Below are positions 46,505 to 55,714 of a stretch of DNA of 64,000 nt, in pieces. The stretch covers positions 118,830-182,829 of the forward strand of contig NZ_BMOP01000008.1 in assembly GCF_014647135.1 (NCBI RefSeq), read 5' to 3'. The first letter of the stretch is position 1. Each line of letters begins with the position of its first letter. The DNA is from Shewanella xiamenensis. GTDB lineage: Bacteria; Pseudomonadota; Gammaproteobacteria; Enterobacterales; Shewanellaceae. The notes beneath the pieces were generated by a model. That model did no database searches and was not told the DNA's origin. It saw nothing but the letters and a program-made list of their open reading frames with translations. The translations under genes and the position numbers were made by a program.

Positions 46505-47161
46505 TTACTTGGCTAGTTCTAGCACTTTGGCGACCAGCTTCTCGATGCCAAAGTGTGCCTCAGCAATATTCCCCGCCAACATATAAGCGGGCGTACTAAC
46601 AATCTTATTATCCTCATCCACCACGATATCATGCACAGTCGCCGCCTGATGATTGCCGCCCATCAGATTAAAGGCTGCCACCGTATCCACATCATTACCG
46701 ATAGTGCCCTTAGCGCCGTGCCCATATAAACGCGGGATCATCATAGGTGCGATGCAAATAAAGCCGACAGGCTTTTTCGCAAGAATAAATTCATTAATAA
46801 AATCAGTAACGAGTGGATTCACTTCACACTCACTGCCATTAGTGGCGAAATTACACAGATTTTTCGCCGCCCCAAAACCACCAGGGATAACTAGCGCATC
46901 AAAGTCGCTGATATCGAGTTCGGTCGTAGCCTTTACTTCGCCGCGGGCGATACGCGCCGATTCAACCAGCACATTTCGTGTCGCCGACTTGTCTACTTCA
47001 CCAGTGAAGTGATTAACAACATGCATCTGATTGATATCAGGAGCAAAACACTGATATTGAGCCCCGGCTTTCGATAGAGATAATAACGTTAAAACCGATT
47101 CATGGATCTCTGTTCCATCGAAAACACCGCACCCACTGAGTAATACTGCGATTTTTTTCAT
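46505..47161 (-). CDS. elbB: ElbB-like isoprenoid biosynthesis glyoxalase (DJ-1/PfpI superfamily)
   Basis: A 218-residue protein from the ATG at 47161, with AAGGA 8 bases upstream. It begins MKKIAVLLSGCGVFDGTEIH. FDALVIPGGFGAAKNLCNFA and KPVGFICIAPMMIPRLYG carry the superfamily nucleophile-elbow Cys (FICIAP). ElbB has glyoxalase activity in E. coli and is linked to isoprenoid production; physiological role unclear. Confidence 0.88.
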   Translation of the reverse strand: MKKIAVLLSGCGVFDGTEIHESVLTLLSLSKAGAQYQCFAPDINQMHVVNHFTGEVDKSATRNVLVESARIARGEVKATTELDISDFDALVIPGGFGAAKNLCNFATNGSECEVNPLVTDFINEFILAKKPVGFICIAPMMIPRLYGHGAKGTIGNDVDTVAAFNLMGGNHQAATVHDIVVDEDNKIVSTPAYMLAGNIAEAHFGIEKLVAKVLELAK

Positions 47162-47420
47162 TATAAATATCCTTCTTATGTCATTTGGTTTTAACAAACT
47201 GTAAACAAAATGGTTGATCTGCTTAAAAATCGTGCTAACTTAGTTCGTCGAATCTAAGGGTCGGTGAAAATTAAGCCAGCCTCTAGGTATTTTACGGAGT
47301 CAATAAAAAATCCACAAATCAGGAAGATTTTTCAAGAAACAGTATTGAACTCACACAAATATTATAAAAACATAAAAATCAACAACTTAAAAATATCGCA
47401 CCAAGCCGTAATTATCGCCA

Positions 47421-47429
47421 TTATTCACA
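47421..47429 (+). promoter_or_regulatory. DnaA box (TTATTCACA)
   Basis: Matches the DnaA consensus TTATNCACA. It is 31 bases (three helical turns) before a second box in the same orientation, 118 bases before polA. Confidence 0.45.
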
Positions 47430-47451
47430 GTTGACTTTTTCACTCACAGAG

Positions 47452-47460
47452 TTATCCACA
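47452..47460 (+). promoter_or_regulatory. DnaA box (TTATCCACA, perfect)
   Basis: Identical to the high-affinity R1/R4-type DnaA box. 87 bases before the polA start. Confidence 0.55.
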
Positions 47461-47546
47461 GGCTGAGGGTCAATTTGCCATGGCTGAAATACCACTTCTG
47501 TGGCATGCTTAGCGCCATCTAAGTCATCGATAAACGAAAATTACTT

Positions 47547-50315
47547 ATGCCGACCATAGCCAATAACCCACTTGTCCTTGTGGATGGATCTTCTTATTTA
47601 TATCGCGCCTATTATGCGCCTCCTCACCTGACAAACTCAAAGGGCGAAGCTACTGGTGCAGTTTATGGCGTAGTGAATATGCTCCGCAGCTTATTAAGCC
47701 GTTATCAACCCAGTCATATCGCTGTGGTGTTCGATGCTAAAGGTAAAACCTTCCGCAATGACTTATATGAAGAATACAAGGCGCATCGACCACCGATGCC
47801 GGATGACCTGCGCTCACAAATTGAACCCCTGCACCGTATTATCCGTGCCTTAGGCTTGCCCTTAATCTCTATCCCAGGTGTTGAGGCAGATGATGTTATC
47901 GGCACTATCGCTCGCCAAGCGAGCCGCGAAAACCGCGCCGTACTCATCAGTACAGGCGATAAAGATATGGCGCAGCTGGTTGATGACAATATCACGCTGA
48001 TCAACACCATGACAGATACCATTATGGGCCCTGAAGAAGTTGCGGCTAAATATGGTGTAGGTCCAGACAGAATTATCGATTTCTTAGCGCTGATGGGCGA
48101 TAAGGCGGATAACATTCCCGGTTTACCTGGTGTTGGCGAAAAAACCGCATTAGCCATGCTCACGGGGGCGGGTAGTGTCGCCAATTTGCTTGCAGAGCCC
48201 GAAAAAGTCACCGAATTAGGCTTTAGGGGCGCAAAAACCATGGCGGCGAAAATCATCGACAATGCCGACATGCTAAAACTGTCCTATGAGCTTGCCACCA
48301 TTAAAACCGATGTTGAACTCGAACAAGATTGGCATGAGCTCACCGCCAAACCTGCTGATCGAGACGAACTGATCAAATGCTACGGCGAGATGGAGTTTAA
48401 ACGCTGGCTTGCCGAAGTCTTAGATAATAAGGCGCCAGCGACGGTCACAGCAAAAGCCGAAACGACCGAAACCCAAGAAGAATCAGCGCCCAGCGTCACG
48501 ATTGAAACCCAATACGATACGATTCTGACCGAAGCTCAGCTTGATGAGTGGATTGCCAAAGTCAAACAGGCGCCATTAATGGCCGTGGATACCGAGACCA
48601 CCAGCCTCGACTATATGGTTGCGGAATTGGTTGGCCTGTCCTTTGCTGTTGAAGCGGGTAAAGCCGCCTATCTGCCCTTAGCCCACGATTATGTTGGCGC
48701 GCCTCAACAATTAGACAAGCAAACCGCTCTCGAAAAACTGCGCCCGATACTCGAAGACGCCAAGCTCAAAAAAGTCGGTCAAAACCTGAAATATGACATC
48801 AACGTATTGGCAAATGCAGGCATACAACTCCAAGGTGTGGTATTCGACACTATGCTCGAATCCTATGTGTTTAACTCGGTCGCCTCACGCCATGATATGG
48901 ATGGGTTGGCGCTTAAATACCTAGGCCATAAAAATATTGCCTTTGAAGATATCGCAGGCAAAGGCGCTAAACAGCTGACCTTCAACCAAATTCCGTTGGA
49001 AACAGCAGCGCCCTATGCAGCTGAAGATGCCGATATTACCCTACGCCTACATCAACATTTGTGGCCAAGACTCGAAAAAGAAACCGAATTAGCCTCGGTC
49101 TTTACCGATATTGAACTGCCGCTGATCCAAATTCTGTCCGATATTGAACGCCAAGGTGTGTTTATCGATAGTATGTTGCTTGGTCAACAGAGTGATGAAC
49201 TTGCCCGTAAAATCGATGAGTTAGAAACTAAAGCTTATGATATTGCTGGTGAAAAATTCAATTTAAGTTCACCAAAGCAACTGCAAGTGCTGTTTTTTGA
49301 AAAGCTGGGTTATCCGGTTATCAAAAAGACACCTAAGGGTGCACCATCCACCGCCGAAGAAGTGCTGGTCGAATTGGCATTGGATTTCCCTCTACCTAAG
49401 GTGATCCTTGAGCATCGTAGTCTGACCAAGTTAAAAAGCACTTATACCGATAAGTTACCTTTAATGGTGAACGCTAAAACGGGCCGAGTACACACAAGCT
49501 ACCATCAGGCCAACGCCGCAACGGGGCGTTTATCCTCGAGCGAACCAAACCTACAGAATATTCCTATCCGCACCGAGGAAGGTCGTCGTATTCGCCAAGC
49601 TTTTATTGCGCCTCAAGGACGTAAGATTTTAGCCGCCGACTATTCGCAGATTGAATTGCGGATCATGGCGCATTTATCCCAAGACGCAGGCTTGCTCAAA
49701 GCCTTCGCCGAAGGCAAAGACATTCACAGAGCCACCGCCGCCGAAGTATTTGGCACCGACTTTGACAGCGTAACCTCGGAGCAGCGTCGCCGCGCCAAAG
49801 CCGTTAACTTTGGCCTAATCTATGGTATGTCTGCCTTTGGATTGGCGCGTCAGCTCGACATCCCCCGCAACGAGGCACAAACCTATATAGACACTTACTT
49901 CGCCCGCTATCCAGGTGTATTAAGGTATATGGAAGAAACACGAGCCAGTGCAGCAGAGCTAGGCTATGTCTCTACGCTATTTGGTCGCCGTTTGTATTTA
50001 CCCGAAATTCGCGACCGTAATGCAATGCGCCGCCAAGCAGCAGAAAGAGCAGCGATTAACGCCCCAATGCAAGGCACCGCTGCGGATATCATTAAAAAAG
50101 CCATGATCAGCATTGCCGATTGGATAAAAACTGATACCCAAGGTGAAATCGCCATGATCATGCAAGTGCACGACGAATTAGTGTTCGAAGTCGATGCCGA
50201 TAAAGCTGAAAAACTCAAGCTCAAGGTGTGTGAACTCATGGCGAAAGCGGCCAATCTGGATGTAGAACTCCTAGCCGAAGCCGGCATTGGTGATAACTGG
50301 GATCAAGCCCACTAG
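47547..50315 (+). CDS. polA: DNA polymerase I
   Basis: A 922-residue enzyme with all three activities. The 5' nuclease domain is at about 1-295 ([30 protein letters not shown]). The 3'-5' exonuclease has intact catalytic residues ([29 protein letters not shown]). The polymerase domain has motif [15 protein letters not shown], motif [21 protein letters not shown] and motif [11 protein letters not shown]. It is followed by the Spot 42 RNA gene, as in enterobacteria. Confidence 0.97.
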   Translation: MPTIANNPLVLVDGSSYLYRAYYAPPHLTNSKGEATGAVYGVVNMLRSLLSRYQPSHIAVVFDAKGKTFRNDLYEEYKAHRPPMPDDLRSQIEPLHRIIRALGLPLISIPGVEADDVIGTIARQASRENRAVLISTGDKDMAQLVDDNITLINTMTDTIMGPEEVAAKYGVGPDRIIDFLALMGDKADNIPGLPGVGEKTALAMLTGAGSVANLLAEPEKVTELGFRGAKTMAAKIIDNADMLKLSYELATIKTDVELEQDWHELTAKPADRDELIKCYGEMEFKRWLAEVLDNKAPATVTAKAETTETQEESAPSVTIETQYDTILTEAQLDEWIAKVKQAPLMAVDTETTSLDYMVAELVGLSFAVEAGKAAYLPLAHDYVGAPQQLDKQTALEKLRPILEDAKLKKVGQNLKYDINVLANAGIQLQGVVFDTMLESYVFNSVASRHDMDGLALKYLGHKNIAFEDIAGKGAKQLTFNQIPLETAAPYAAEDADITLRLHQHLWPRLEKETELASVFTDIELPLIQILSDIERQGVFIDSMLLGQQSDELARKIDELETKAYDIAGEKFNLSSPKQLQVLFFEKLGYPVIKKTPKGAPSTAEEVLVELALDFPLPKVILEHRSLTKLKSTYTDKLPLMVNAKTGRVHTSYHQANAATGRLSSSEPNLQNIPIRTEEGRRIRQAFIAPQGRKILAADYSQIELRIMAHLSQDAGLLKAFAEGKDIHRATAAEVFGTDFDSVTSEQRRRAKAVNFGLIYGMSAFGLARQLDIPRNEAQTYIDTYFARYPGVLRYMEETRASAAELGYVSTLFGRRLYLPEIRDRNAMRRQAAERAAINAPMQGTAADIIKKAMISIADWIKTDTQGEIAMIMQVHDELVFEVDADKAEKLKLKVCELMAKAANLDVELLAEAGIGDNWDQAH

Positions 50316-50363
50316 CATTTAAACTGTAGACTTTAGCTTCGAACCTCATTGCTAACACTTACT

Positions 50364-50398
50364 AAGGCTCATTCATTACAGGATGGGCCTTTGTATTT
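50364..50398 (+). terminator. Probable polA terminator
   Basis: AAGGCTCAT (50364-50372) pairs with ATGGGCCTT (50383-50391, one G:U pair), followed by TGTATTT. Confidence 0.5.
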
Positions 50399-50803
50399 GG
50401 TGCGACTTTTATGTACCTCTAAAATAGACGTCGCAGAGAACAAGATGAGGAGAAGTTGTTTACTCAAGCGAATACCCTGATGGCTAAACCCTCTCAAGAG
50501 CGGGAAATAGCATTCGACCCTATACAATACTCTCTGTTACTAAATGTAATCTCCCCTCAATTCTCGCTGCTTTAACGCCGGCATAAGCACAACCTGCTAT
50601 CCGCGAGACACTCCACACAAGCCTAAACAATCGTTCGCTGATGGATACAACCAACAACAATCATCAAAATAGAGTAAAAACATTAAATCTGAAGAATTGA
50701 TCAATTCTGTACTAAAAATACAGTCTATTTAGCTAAAACAGTGGTTTAGATACTCTTTTTGAAAAGTTTAGATCAAACGCCGCTGATTTTTTCACCTAAA
50801 ACT

Positions 50804-50819
50804 TGAGATCTACCGCACA
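50804..50819. promoter_or_regulatory. CRP-like site upstream of spf
   Basis: TGAGA-TCTACC-GCACA against TGTGA-N6-TCACA, 8 of 10 matches. Its centre is 71.5 bases before the spf start. In E. coli, cAMP-CRP represses spf; here the spacing is a classic class I activation distance. Confidence 0.4.
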
Positions 50820-50846
50820 CAATTATCACTTTTTCAAAAAAACTGT

Positions 50847-50875
50847 TTTCCATTTAAAGATAAATAGCGTATTAT
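50847..50875 (+). promoter_or_regulatory. Promoter of spf
   Basis: TTTCCA (50847-50852), a 17-base spacer and TATTAT (50870-50875), seven bases before the conserved RNA start GTAGGG. Confidence 0.7.
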
Positions 50876-50882
50876 TCTCTGC

Positions 50883-50988
50883 GTAGGGTACAGAGGTTAA
50901 GATGTTCTATCTTTCAGACCTTTATTTCACTTATAGTGACGAGCCAAATTCTGGCGCCCCAGCAACTTGTTTGCTGGGGCTTTTTTTT
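50883..50988 (+). ncRNA. spf: Spot 42 small RNA
   Basis: The 5' end GTAGGGTACAGAGG followed by TAAGATGTTCTATCTTTCAG is almost the E. coli Spot 42 sequence. It ends in a terminator GCCCCAGCAA...TTGCTGGGGC plus eight T. The position directly downstream of polA and upstream of engB (yihA) is the conserved location. Spot 42 pairs with mRNAs of carbon catabolism through Hfq. The middle part (about 50930-50955) diverges from E. coli. Confidence 0.93.
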
Positions 50989-51143
50989 GCTTTTTTTCAG
51001 CCAATGACCCGTCATCCCAAATAGTGTTTAGTGTTCTCAAACGCATTTTGAATGCTAGTCATAAATTAAGCCATTAACTAAAGGCGAGTAAATTTTAGAG
51101 TATTTACTTTAATAAAAGATAAATTCGATGTATGCTGTCGTCA

Positions 51144-51250
51144 TTGAGAACCATTGAAGGTAATTTGATGGTGCTTGAGTCTTGTTGAATTTAGCTTCTC
51201 CCCAAAAGAGCTAAAACTTTGGCCGGTGACTATTGTTATCGGCTATTTTT
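51144..51250 (+). ncRNA. Candidate small RNA with a C-rich loop, between spf and engB
   Basis: No gene covers this stretch, yet it ends in a strong terminator: GCCGGTGAC (51222-51230) and GTTATCGGC (51235-51243), followed by TATTTTTTT. Just before is a second hairpin, TTTAGCT (51190-51196) with AGCTAAA (51209-51215). Its loop contains CTCCCC, a sequence able to pair with ribosome-binding sites. A TATGCT at 51132-51137 could be the -10; the -35 is poor. The 5' end is a guess. It could instead be a terminator for read-through from spf. Confidence 0.5.
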
Positions 51251-51369
51251 TTGCCTGAAACTTGAGGGTTGATAGTTGAAAATCAATTGTTTTATAAGGG
51301 GATAGAGCGAGATATCGCAGGGGAAGATGGCCGAATGCACTTGTGGCATCCGACCATAAAGCAAAAGAC

Positions 51370-52029
51370 TTACTCGGCGCCGTCTTGGTTTTCTAACTCA
51401 TCGGCCAACCATTGCGGATGACACCATTCATTTAAGATACTGAGCACTTTAGGTTTGCCCGTGCCCTTGAGCGCAGAAAAAGGCTCAACCTGTACCCAAT
51501 CTCCAAACTCAACCAGCGCTTTACGCACTTCGTTCACGGTTTTCATCTTCGCGCTTTGCGCCAGCTTATCAGACTTAGTCAGTAATGCGAGTACCGGAAT
51601 TTCACTCGCCACCGCCCATTCAATCATCTGCATATCCAGATCTTTTAGGGGATGACGGATATCCATTAAAACCACAACACCACTTAAACAAGCACGCTTC
51701 TGTAAATACTCGCCTAGAGATTGTTGCCATTTAATCTTCATGGCTAATGGCACTTGGGCAAAACCATAACCCGGTAAATCGACTAATCTACGCAGTGCAT
51801 CAAGCTCAAATACGTTAATCAGTTGAGTGCGTCCAGGCGTTTTACTGGTGCGAGCTAAGTTCTTCTGCTCAGTTAATGCATTGAGTGCGCTCGATTTTCC
51901 GGCATTTGAGCGACCAGCAAAAGCAATCTCAACACCGACATCGCCAGGCAGATATTGATCCAAATGTGCAATGTCTGGTGCACTGATTAAAAACTTCGCC
52001 CTGCGAAAATCTATATGAGATTCAGTCAC
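51370..52029 (-). CDS. engB: Ribosome biogenesis GTPase EngB (YihA/YsxC)
   Basis: A 219-residue GTPase needed for large-subunit maturation. The GTG start has GGAG 7 bases upstream. G1 [17 protein letters not shown]3 [11 protein letters not shown]4 LTKSDKL and the switch region [12 protein letters not shown] are intact. It is divergent from the cytochrome c4 gene and convergent with spf, as in related genomes. Confidence 0.96.
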   Translation of the reverse strand: MTESHIDFRRAKFLISAPDIAHLDQYLPGDVGVEIAFAGRSNAGKSSALNALTEQKNLARTSKTPGRTQLINVFELDALRRLVDLPGYGFAQVPLAMKIKWQQSLGEYLQKRACLSGVVVLMDIRHPLKDLDMQMIEWAVASEIPVLALLTKSDKLAQSAKMKTVNEVRKALVEFGDWVQVEPFSALKGTGKPKVLSILNEWCHPQWLADELENQDGAE

Positions 52030-52198
52030 TATTTACTCCAATATATTTACTGCGCAATACCATAATTTATGAAGAATTGCTTACTTTTCCACGTTTTCGT
52101 GTAAAATATTACCCCGATCACATTAAACATATTTTACCACGCTTGCGGGTCACCCTAGTAAGCTCAGGATAATAATCTTAACCAGAAGTTGGAACGCC

Positions 52199-52822
52199 AT
52201 GAAAAAGTTAGCTCTTGCGCTGTCTGTTGTAGTTGCCGCCATATCTTCACCTGCGATTGCTGAAGGTAATGCTGAAGCGGGAAAAACTAAAATTATCGTC
52301 TGTTCTGCCTGTCACGGTATGGACGGTAACAGCATGATCGATATGTACCCTAAGCTTGCGGGCCAACACGCCACATACCTCCAAAAGCAACTACATGATT
52401 TCCGTAGTGCGGCACAATCTGGCGGTAAAGATGGTCGTATGGATCCTATCATGAGTGGTATGGCAATGCCTCTTAGTGATCAAGATATTCTCGACATTAC
52501 TGCATATTTCTCTACTCAAGCAATCCAAGTTGCTGAGGTGAAAGATGTTCCTGAGCTAGGTGCAAAACTTTACAAAGGTGGCGATGTGTCACGCGGCATC
52601 ACTGCTTGTATGGCATGTCACGGTCCAGATGGTAAAGGTGCCGAATCAGCTGGTTTCCCAGCATTAGCCGGTCAACACGCTAACTATATCAAGATCCAAC
52701 TGACTAAGTTCCGTGATGCAGGTCGTCACAATGACCTAAACGGTATGATGCAAGATGTCGCTAAGAAGTTAAATGACAGCGATATCGATGCACTATCTAA
52801 ATATCTTGCTAGCCTGAAATAA
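52199..52822 (+). CDS. Di-haem cytochrome c4
   Basis: A 207-residue periplasmic protein with a signal peptide (about 1-21, ending SPAIA). It has two homologous c-type domains, each with one haem motif: CSACH at about residue 36 and CMACH at about 138. Axial Met are probably in the GMAMP loop and in the second domain. Cytochrome c4 carries electrons to terminal oxidases. Followed by a strong terminator. Confidence 0.93.
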   Translation: MKKLALALSVVVAAISSPAIAEGNAEAGKTKIIVCSACHGMDGNSMIDMYPKLAGQHATYLQKQLHDFRSAAQSGGKDGRMDPIMSGMAMPLSDQDILDITAYFSTQAIQVAEVKDVPELGAKLYKGGDVSRGITACMACHGPDGKGAESAGFPALAGQHANYIKIQLTKFRDAGRHNDLNGMMQDVAKKLNDSDIDALSKYLASLK

Positions 52823-52839
52823 GGTTTAGCGATGTAAAG

Positions 52840-52864
52840 AAGGGTGTGTTGTCACCCTTTTTTT
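52840..52864 (+). terminator. Terminator of the cytochrome c4 gene
   Basis: AAGGGTG-TGTTGT-CACCCTT followed by a run of T. Confidence 0.85.
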
Positions 52865-52873
52865 ACACCGCCT

Positions 52874-52893
52874 AGTTTACGTTAACGTAAACT
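52874..52893. promoter_or_regulatory. Perfect 20-bp palindrome
   Basis: AGTTTACGTTAACGTAAACT equals its own reverse complement. It lies just after the cytochrome terminator and about 130 bases before the start of the CsrB-like RNA. It resembles operators reported for the MerR-type regulator LiuR, from memory. Confidence 0.5.
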
Positions 52894-53003
52894 GATAAAG
52901 ATTCATGCTTGACATGGATCACAGATTTGGGTTTAATAAGCCCCGTACCGAGATAAACCCATCTGTTTGTACAAATAAATTAATAATAACTTACAGATTT
53001 CGG

Positions 53004-53009
53004 TATAAT
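53004..53009 (+). promoter_or_regulatory. -10 element of the CsrB-like RNA
   Basis: A perfect TATAAT in A/T-rich sequence. No good -35 at 16-18 bases, which fits a promoter needing an activator such as UvrY. Confidence 0.45.
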
Positions 53010-53015
53010 TAACAT

Positions 53016-53553
53016 TCAAGATATAAGAATAAAGACTCTCAATAACAACAATATAACTAAGACCACTCTCTAATAATAACAAGAGCAGTGATTTCGCTTT
53101 GAAATCCAGGTCAGTACATTTTTGTAAGGGACGGCCGATAACGCCAATTTGCGAAAGCAAAACGCCTTACATTCAGGGTAACTTGCCCCATCAGGACACA
53201 GTTTTACATGATGTAAACTGTAGCAAAGGAAGCTAATCGCTTTGGATGCACTGGCTGGAAGCTTGTTATCACTGGAAGGTACTTCAAGTAACAAGGATGG
53301 TTGATTTAACGTCATTGATGACGCTGCTATAAAAGATGTGTCTTGAGACCATCTACGGAAACTGTGGTCAGGATGGCGACAGGAAAGAATTAAGAGTCTG
53401 GAAGACCGCTAACAAAAACACGCAGGGAAAGCAGTAAAAAAAAGAAGGATACCGACCGGGAAAGTCGCATAGCAAGTACGGATACTTGGAATCAGAATAG
53501 GGTGCTAAAATGCACTGTTTGTAAGGCGGCAGTTTAACTGCCGCCTTTTTTCT
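53016..53553 (+). ncRNA. csrB: CsrB/CsrC-family CsrA-sequestering RNA
   Basis: No protein gene fits, but between 53127 and 53490 there are 16 GGA triplets, many as AGGA, AAGGA, CAGGA or CTGGA. This is the hallmark of RNAs that titrate CsrA. It ends in a strong terminator: AGGCGGCAGT-TTA-ACTGCCGCCT plus T-run (53524-53553). A TATAAT lies at 53004. The position between engB and yihI is where E. coli keeps csrC. The 5' end is uncertain; the GGA part alone is about 430 bases. Whether it is csrB or csrC by descent cannot be decided here. Confidence 0.8.
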
Positions 53554-53648
53554 TTGTGATTTTCAGTCAAAACGCACTTTGTCTAGAAAGTGCACTCTGC
53601 AAATATAATTGTTACAATCAAAGCCTTAATCTTTTATCAGTTGACTCA

Positions 53649-54287
53649 ATGCGCAGATGTCCCCTTTGTCATAGCACACAAACACTGTTGCTCCTACAGG
53701 ACAAAAAACGGTGTTTTTATATTTGCCAGACATGCGGACTCACTTTTGCTGATGCAAATAGCCATCTGCCTCCTGCGGCAGAAAAGCAGCGCTATGGCCG
53801 TTCGCGGATTGCCGCCAAACAACGCCAACTCTCGCAATTTATTTTGCCGCTACTGACACAAATACAACTGCAGCAAAAAGGTAGCCTTACGGGCTTAAAT
53901 TTTGGACGCGTATTAGATCAAACCAGTCTGGCGACCATTGAATCGGCGGGGCACACCTTCAAGCAATATGACCCTTTCTTTGCTCCTGACCATGAACCTC
54001 TAAAGCAAGAGTATGATTTTATTTGCTGCTACCGAGTATTTGAGCATTTTCAGTATCCCTTCAAAGAATGGAGATTACTGACCCGCTTGCTTAAACCAGG
54101 AGGCTGGTTAGCAATTAGTACTCCTTTATTAATTGATTTAGAAGGCTTTACTAAGTGGCACTATAAGAACAACCTCACCCATGTAAGTTTTTACCAACGA
54201 CAAACTTTTGAATACCTAGCGAGCAATAGTGATTTTGAACTATTATTTGCCGCTAAGGACCTCGTTTTGATGCAAAAAACATCATAA
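53649..54287 (+). CDS. Zn-ribbon SAM-dependent methyltransferase
   Basis: A 212-residue protein from the ATG at 53649, so the Zn ribbon starts at once (MRRCPLCHST ... FYICQTCGLTFAD: two C-x2-C pairs). It continues with a class I methyltransferase core in which the glycine motif is weak (LTGLNFGRVLD). FICCYRVFEHFQYPFKEW and LLKPGGWLAISTP are clear. Substrate unknown. It starts about 95 bases after the terminator of the CsrB-like RNA. No strong ribosome-binding site seen. Confidence 0.75.
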   Translation: MRRCPLCHSTQTLLLLQDKKRCFYICQTCGLTFADANSHLPPAAEKQRYGRSRIAAKQRQLSQFILPLLTQIQLQQKGSLTGLNFGRVLDQTSLATIESAGHTFKQYDPFFAPDHEPLKQEYDFICCYRVFEHFQYPFKEWRLLTRLLKPGGWLAISTPLLIDLEGFTKWHYKNNLTHVSFYQRQTFEYLASNSDFELLFAAKDLVLMQKTS

Positions 54288-54369
54288 TCTGGTATAACAG
54301 CCGACCGAATTTAGCACTTAGTCGATCAAGTATCGGCTAGGACATACGTTGTAAATAATTGAGAAAATC

Positions 54370-54921
54370 ATGTCTCGTAGCAAGAAAACACGCAAGGGCG
54401 GCGAGAATAGCCCCAAACAACAGCCAAGAGTGAAAAAGCAGGACCGTGCTGAAGTAACAGGCAAGCGCGCAGAAAAGGGTAACAAGTCTGGCAGTCGTCA
54501 TAATGAAGCGCTGATCCAGGCTCAAGCACCACAGAAAAAGGCTGCACAGAGCAAAGATCCTCGCCATGGCAGTAAAAAACCTGTGGCTTTGACGTTGCCA
54601 ACCGCGACAGAAAAGCCAGCCACGCCAAAGGTTAAGCAGCCAAAGTTAACTGACGAGCAAAAATTACTGAAGCTGGAAGAAGATCCAAGACTAAATCAGT
54701 TGCTCGATATGCTAGAAGAAGGTCGCAACTTAAATGATGCCGATCAAAAATGGTTAGATCAGCAGCTGAATAAGATTGAAGCCCTGATGATTAAACTGGG
54801 TATTAGTGATGAGCTAGAAGATGAAGTGCCAGCGAAATCTAAAGCTGATTCAGATGACGACCTGTTCGATCGCTTTGAATCCGGTGCCGAACTGCTAAAA
54901 GATTATCAAGATAAGTTTTAA
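54370..54921 (+). CDS. yihI: Der GTPase-activating protein YihI
   Basis: A 183-residue protein, very basic in the first half (SRSKKTRKGGENSPKQQPRV) and acidic at the end. The conserved C-terminal block DEQKLLKLEEDPRLNQLLDM...LNDADQKWLDQQLNKIEALM is that of YihI, which stimulates GTP hydrolysis by Der in 50S assembly. Neighbouring hemN and engB are the standard context. Confidence 0.9.
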   Translation: MSRSKKTRKGGENSPKQQPRVKKQDRAEVTGKRAEKGNKSGSRHNEALIQAQAPQKKAAQSKDPRHGSKKPVALTLPTATEKPATPKVKQPKLTDEQKLLKLEEDPRLNQLLDMLEEGRNLNDADQKWLDQQLNKIEALMIKLGISDELEDEVPAKSKADSDDDLFDRFESGAELLKDYQDKF

Positions 54922-54989
54922 ATCTTAGAATATACATAAAAACAAAACGATTATGTTTTGTTTTTATGCTTTCTGAACAAGGAGTTCTC

Positions 54990-55457
54990 GTGTCTACCAC
55001 TCTTATCGTTCTTGGTTTTATCATTATTGTTGCCCTCAGTAGCTACGCCACGTTTTTACTCCTCAAACTCAAGCAACAAAAACACCGTCAACAAGCGCTT
55101 TTTGCCGAGCGCGAAGTGGCTGCTAATGCCAAACGAGCCCAAGTACTCGAAGATATCCGCTATATTGCGACAGCCATGATTGAAGACCGCTGTGAAATCT
55201 CCGAAGGCGTGGTCAGGATTGGGCGTTTGTTTGAGATTTTATCCCTCAGCGAGCGAGTCGCACCAGAGTTTCCTGCACTCTTCCAACATTTTGAGTTAAT
55301 TAAAAATCATCCGATTATGGAAGCCCGCCAAGCTCTGCCAAAGCAAGATCGAATGAAACTCGATTTTACACGAATGAAATCTGAAGCTGAGCTTGCCGAA
55401 GGTATTAACGAAGATGCTAAAAAGTTGTCGACTTATCAGCTAAAAGCACCGCACTAA
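54990..55457 (+). CDS. DUF2489 family membrane-anchored protein
   Basis: A 155-residue protein. I place the start at the GTG (54990) because AAGGAG lies 5 bases before it; an ATG 24 bases upstream has no such site. One N-terminal helix (STTLIVLGFIIIVALSSYATFLLL) is followed by a cytosolic helical domain (IRYIATAMIEDRCEISEGVV, then RIGRLFEIL). It is commonly found between yihI and hemN in this group. Function unknown. Confidence 0.75.
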   Translation: MSTTLIVLGFIIIVALSSYATFLLLKLKQQKHRQQALFAEREVAANAKRAQVLEDIRYIATAMIEDRCEISEGVVRIGRLFEILSLSERVAPEFPALFQHFELIKNHPIMEARQALPKQDRMKLDFTRMKSEAELAEGINEDAKKLSTYQLKAPH

Positions 55458-55714
55458 AAACGCTTACTCCGCCTCGAAGCCAAATTTGGATCGGTTTCGA
55501 GGCGATCAATTTAAATCCGTTCATCACATAGAGTGCGACTTCCCGTGAGCCTGTGCACAAAACCTCCAAAAAACGACAGACACACGCTCTTTTTTCATAG
55601 ATATTGCGTAACTTCTAAAATGGCAGACATCATTTTTACAACCTAGATCAAGGTTATTTACCTAAGAACCTTGCATACTTCGTTTGTTGCTAATTTACCC
55701 TCGGAGGACACGCC

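Larger units (their letters stand above)
47162..47546. other. Intergenic region upstream of polA and elbB
   Basis: 385 bases, A/T-rich in the middle (about 47300-47400), with two DnaA-box matches at 47421 and 47452 and no reading frame. It must contain the elbB and polA promoters, which I could not place with confidence. Confidence 0.5.
50316..50882. other. Intergenic region polA to spf
   Basis: 567 bases without a convincing gene. It contains a probable polA terminator (50364-50398), then A/T-rich sequence, a CRP-like site (50804-50819) and the spf promoter. Confidence 0.5.

Noticed and set aside
52980..53020. UvrY/GacA box (TGTAAG-N6-CTTACA) before the CsrB-like RNA
   Set aside because: Only the right half CTTACA (52990-52995) is visible; the left half is not at the required spacing.
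52933..53315. Two short overlapping open frames on the minus strand
   Set aside because: They are antisense to the GGA-rich RNA, lack ribosome-binding sites and show no recognisable protein features.
55620..55680. FNR/EtrA site upstream of hemN
   Set aside because: Only one half site (ATCAA) is present; the other half does not match TTGAT at the right spacing.
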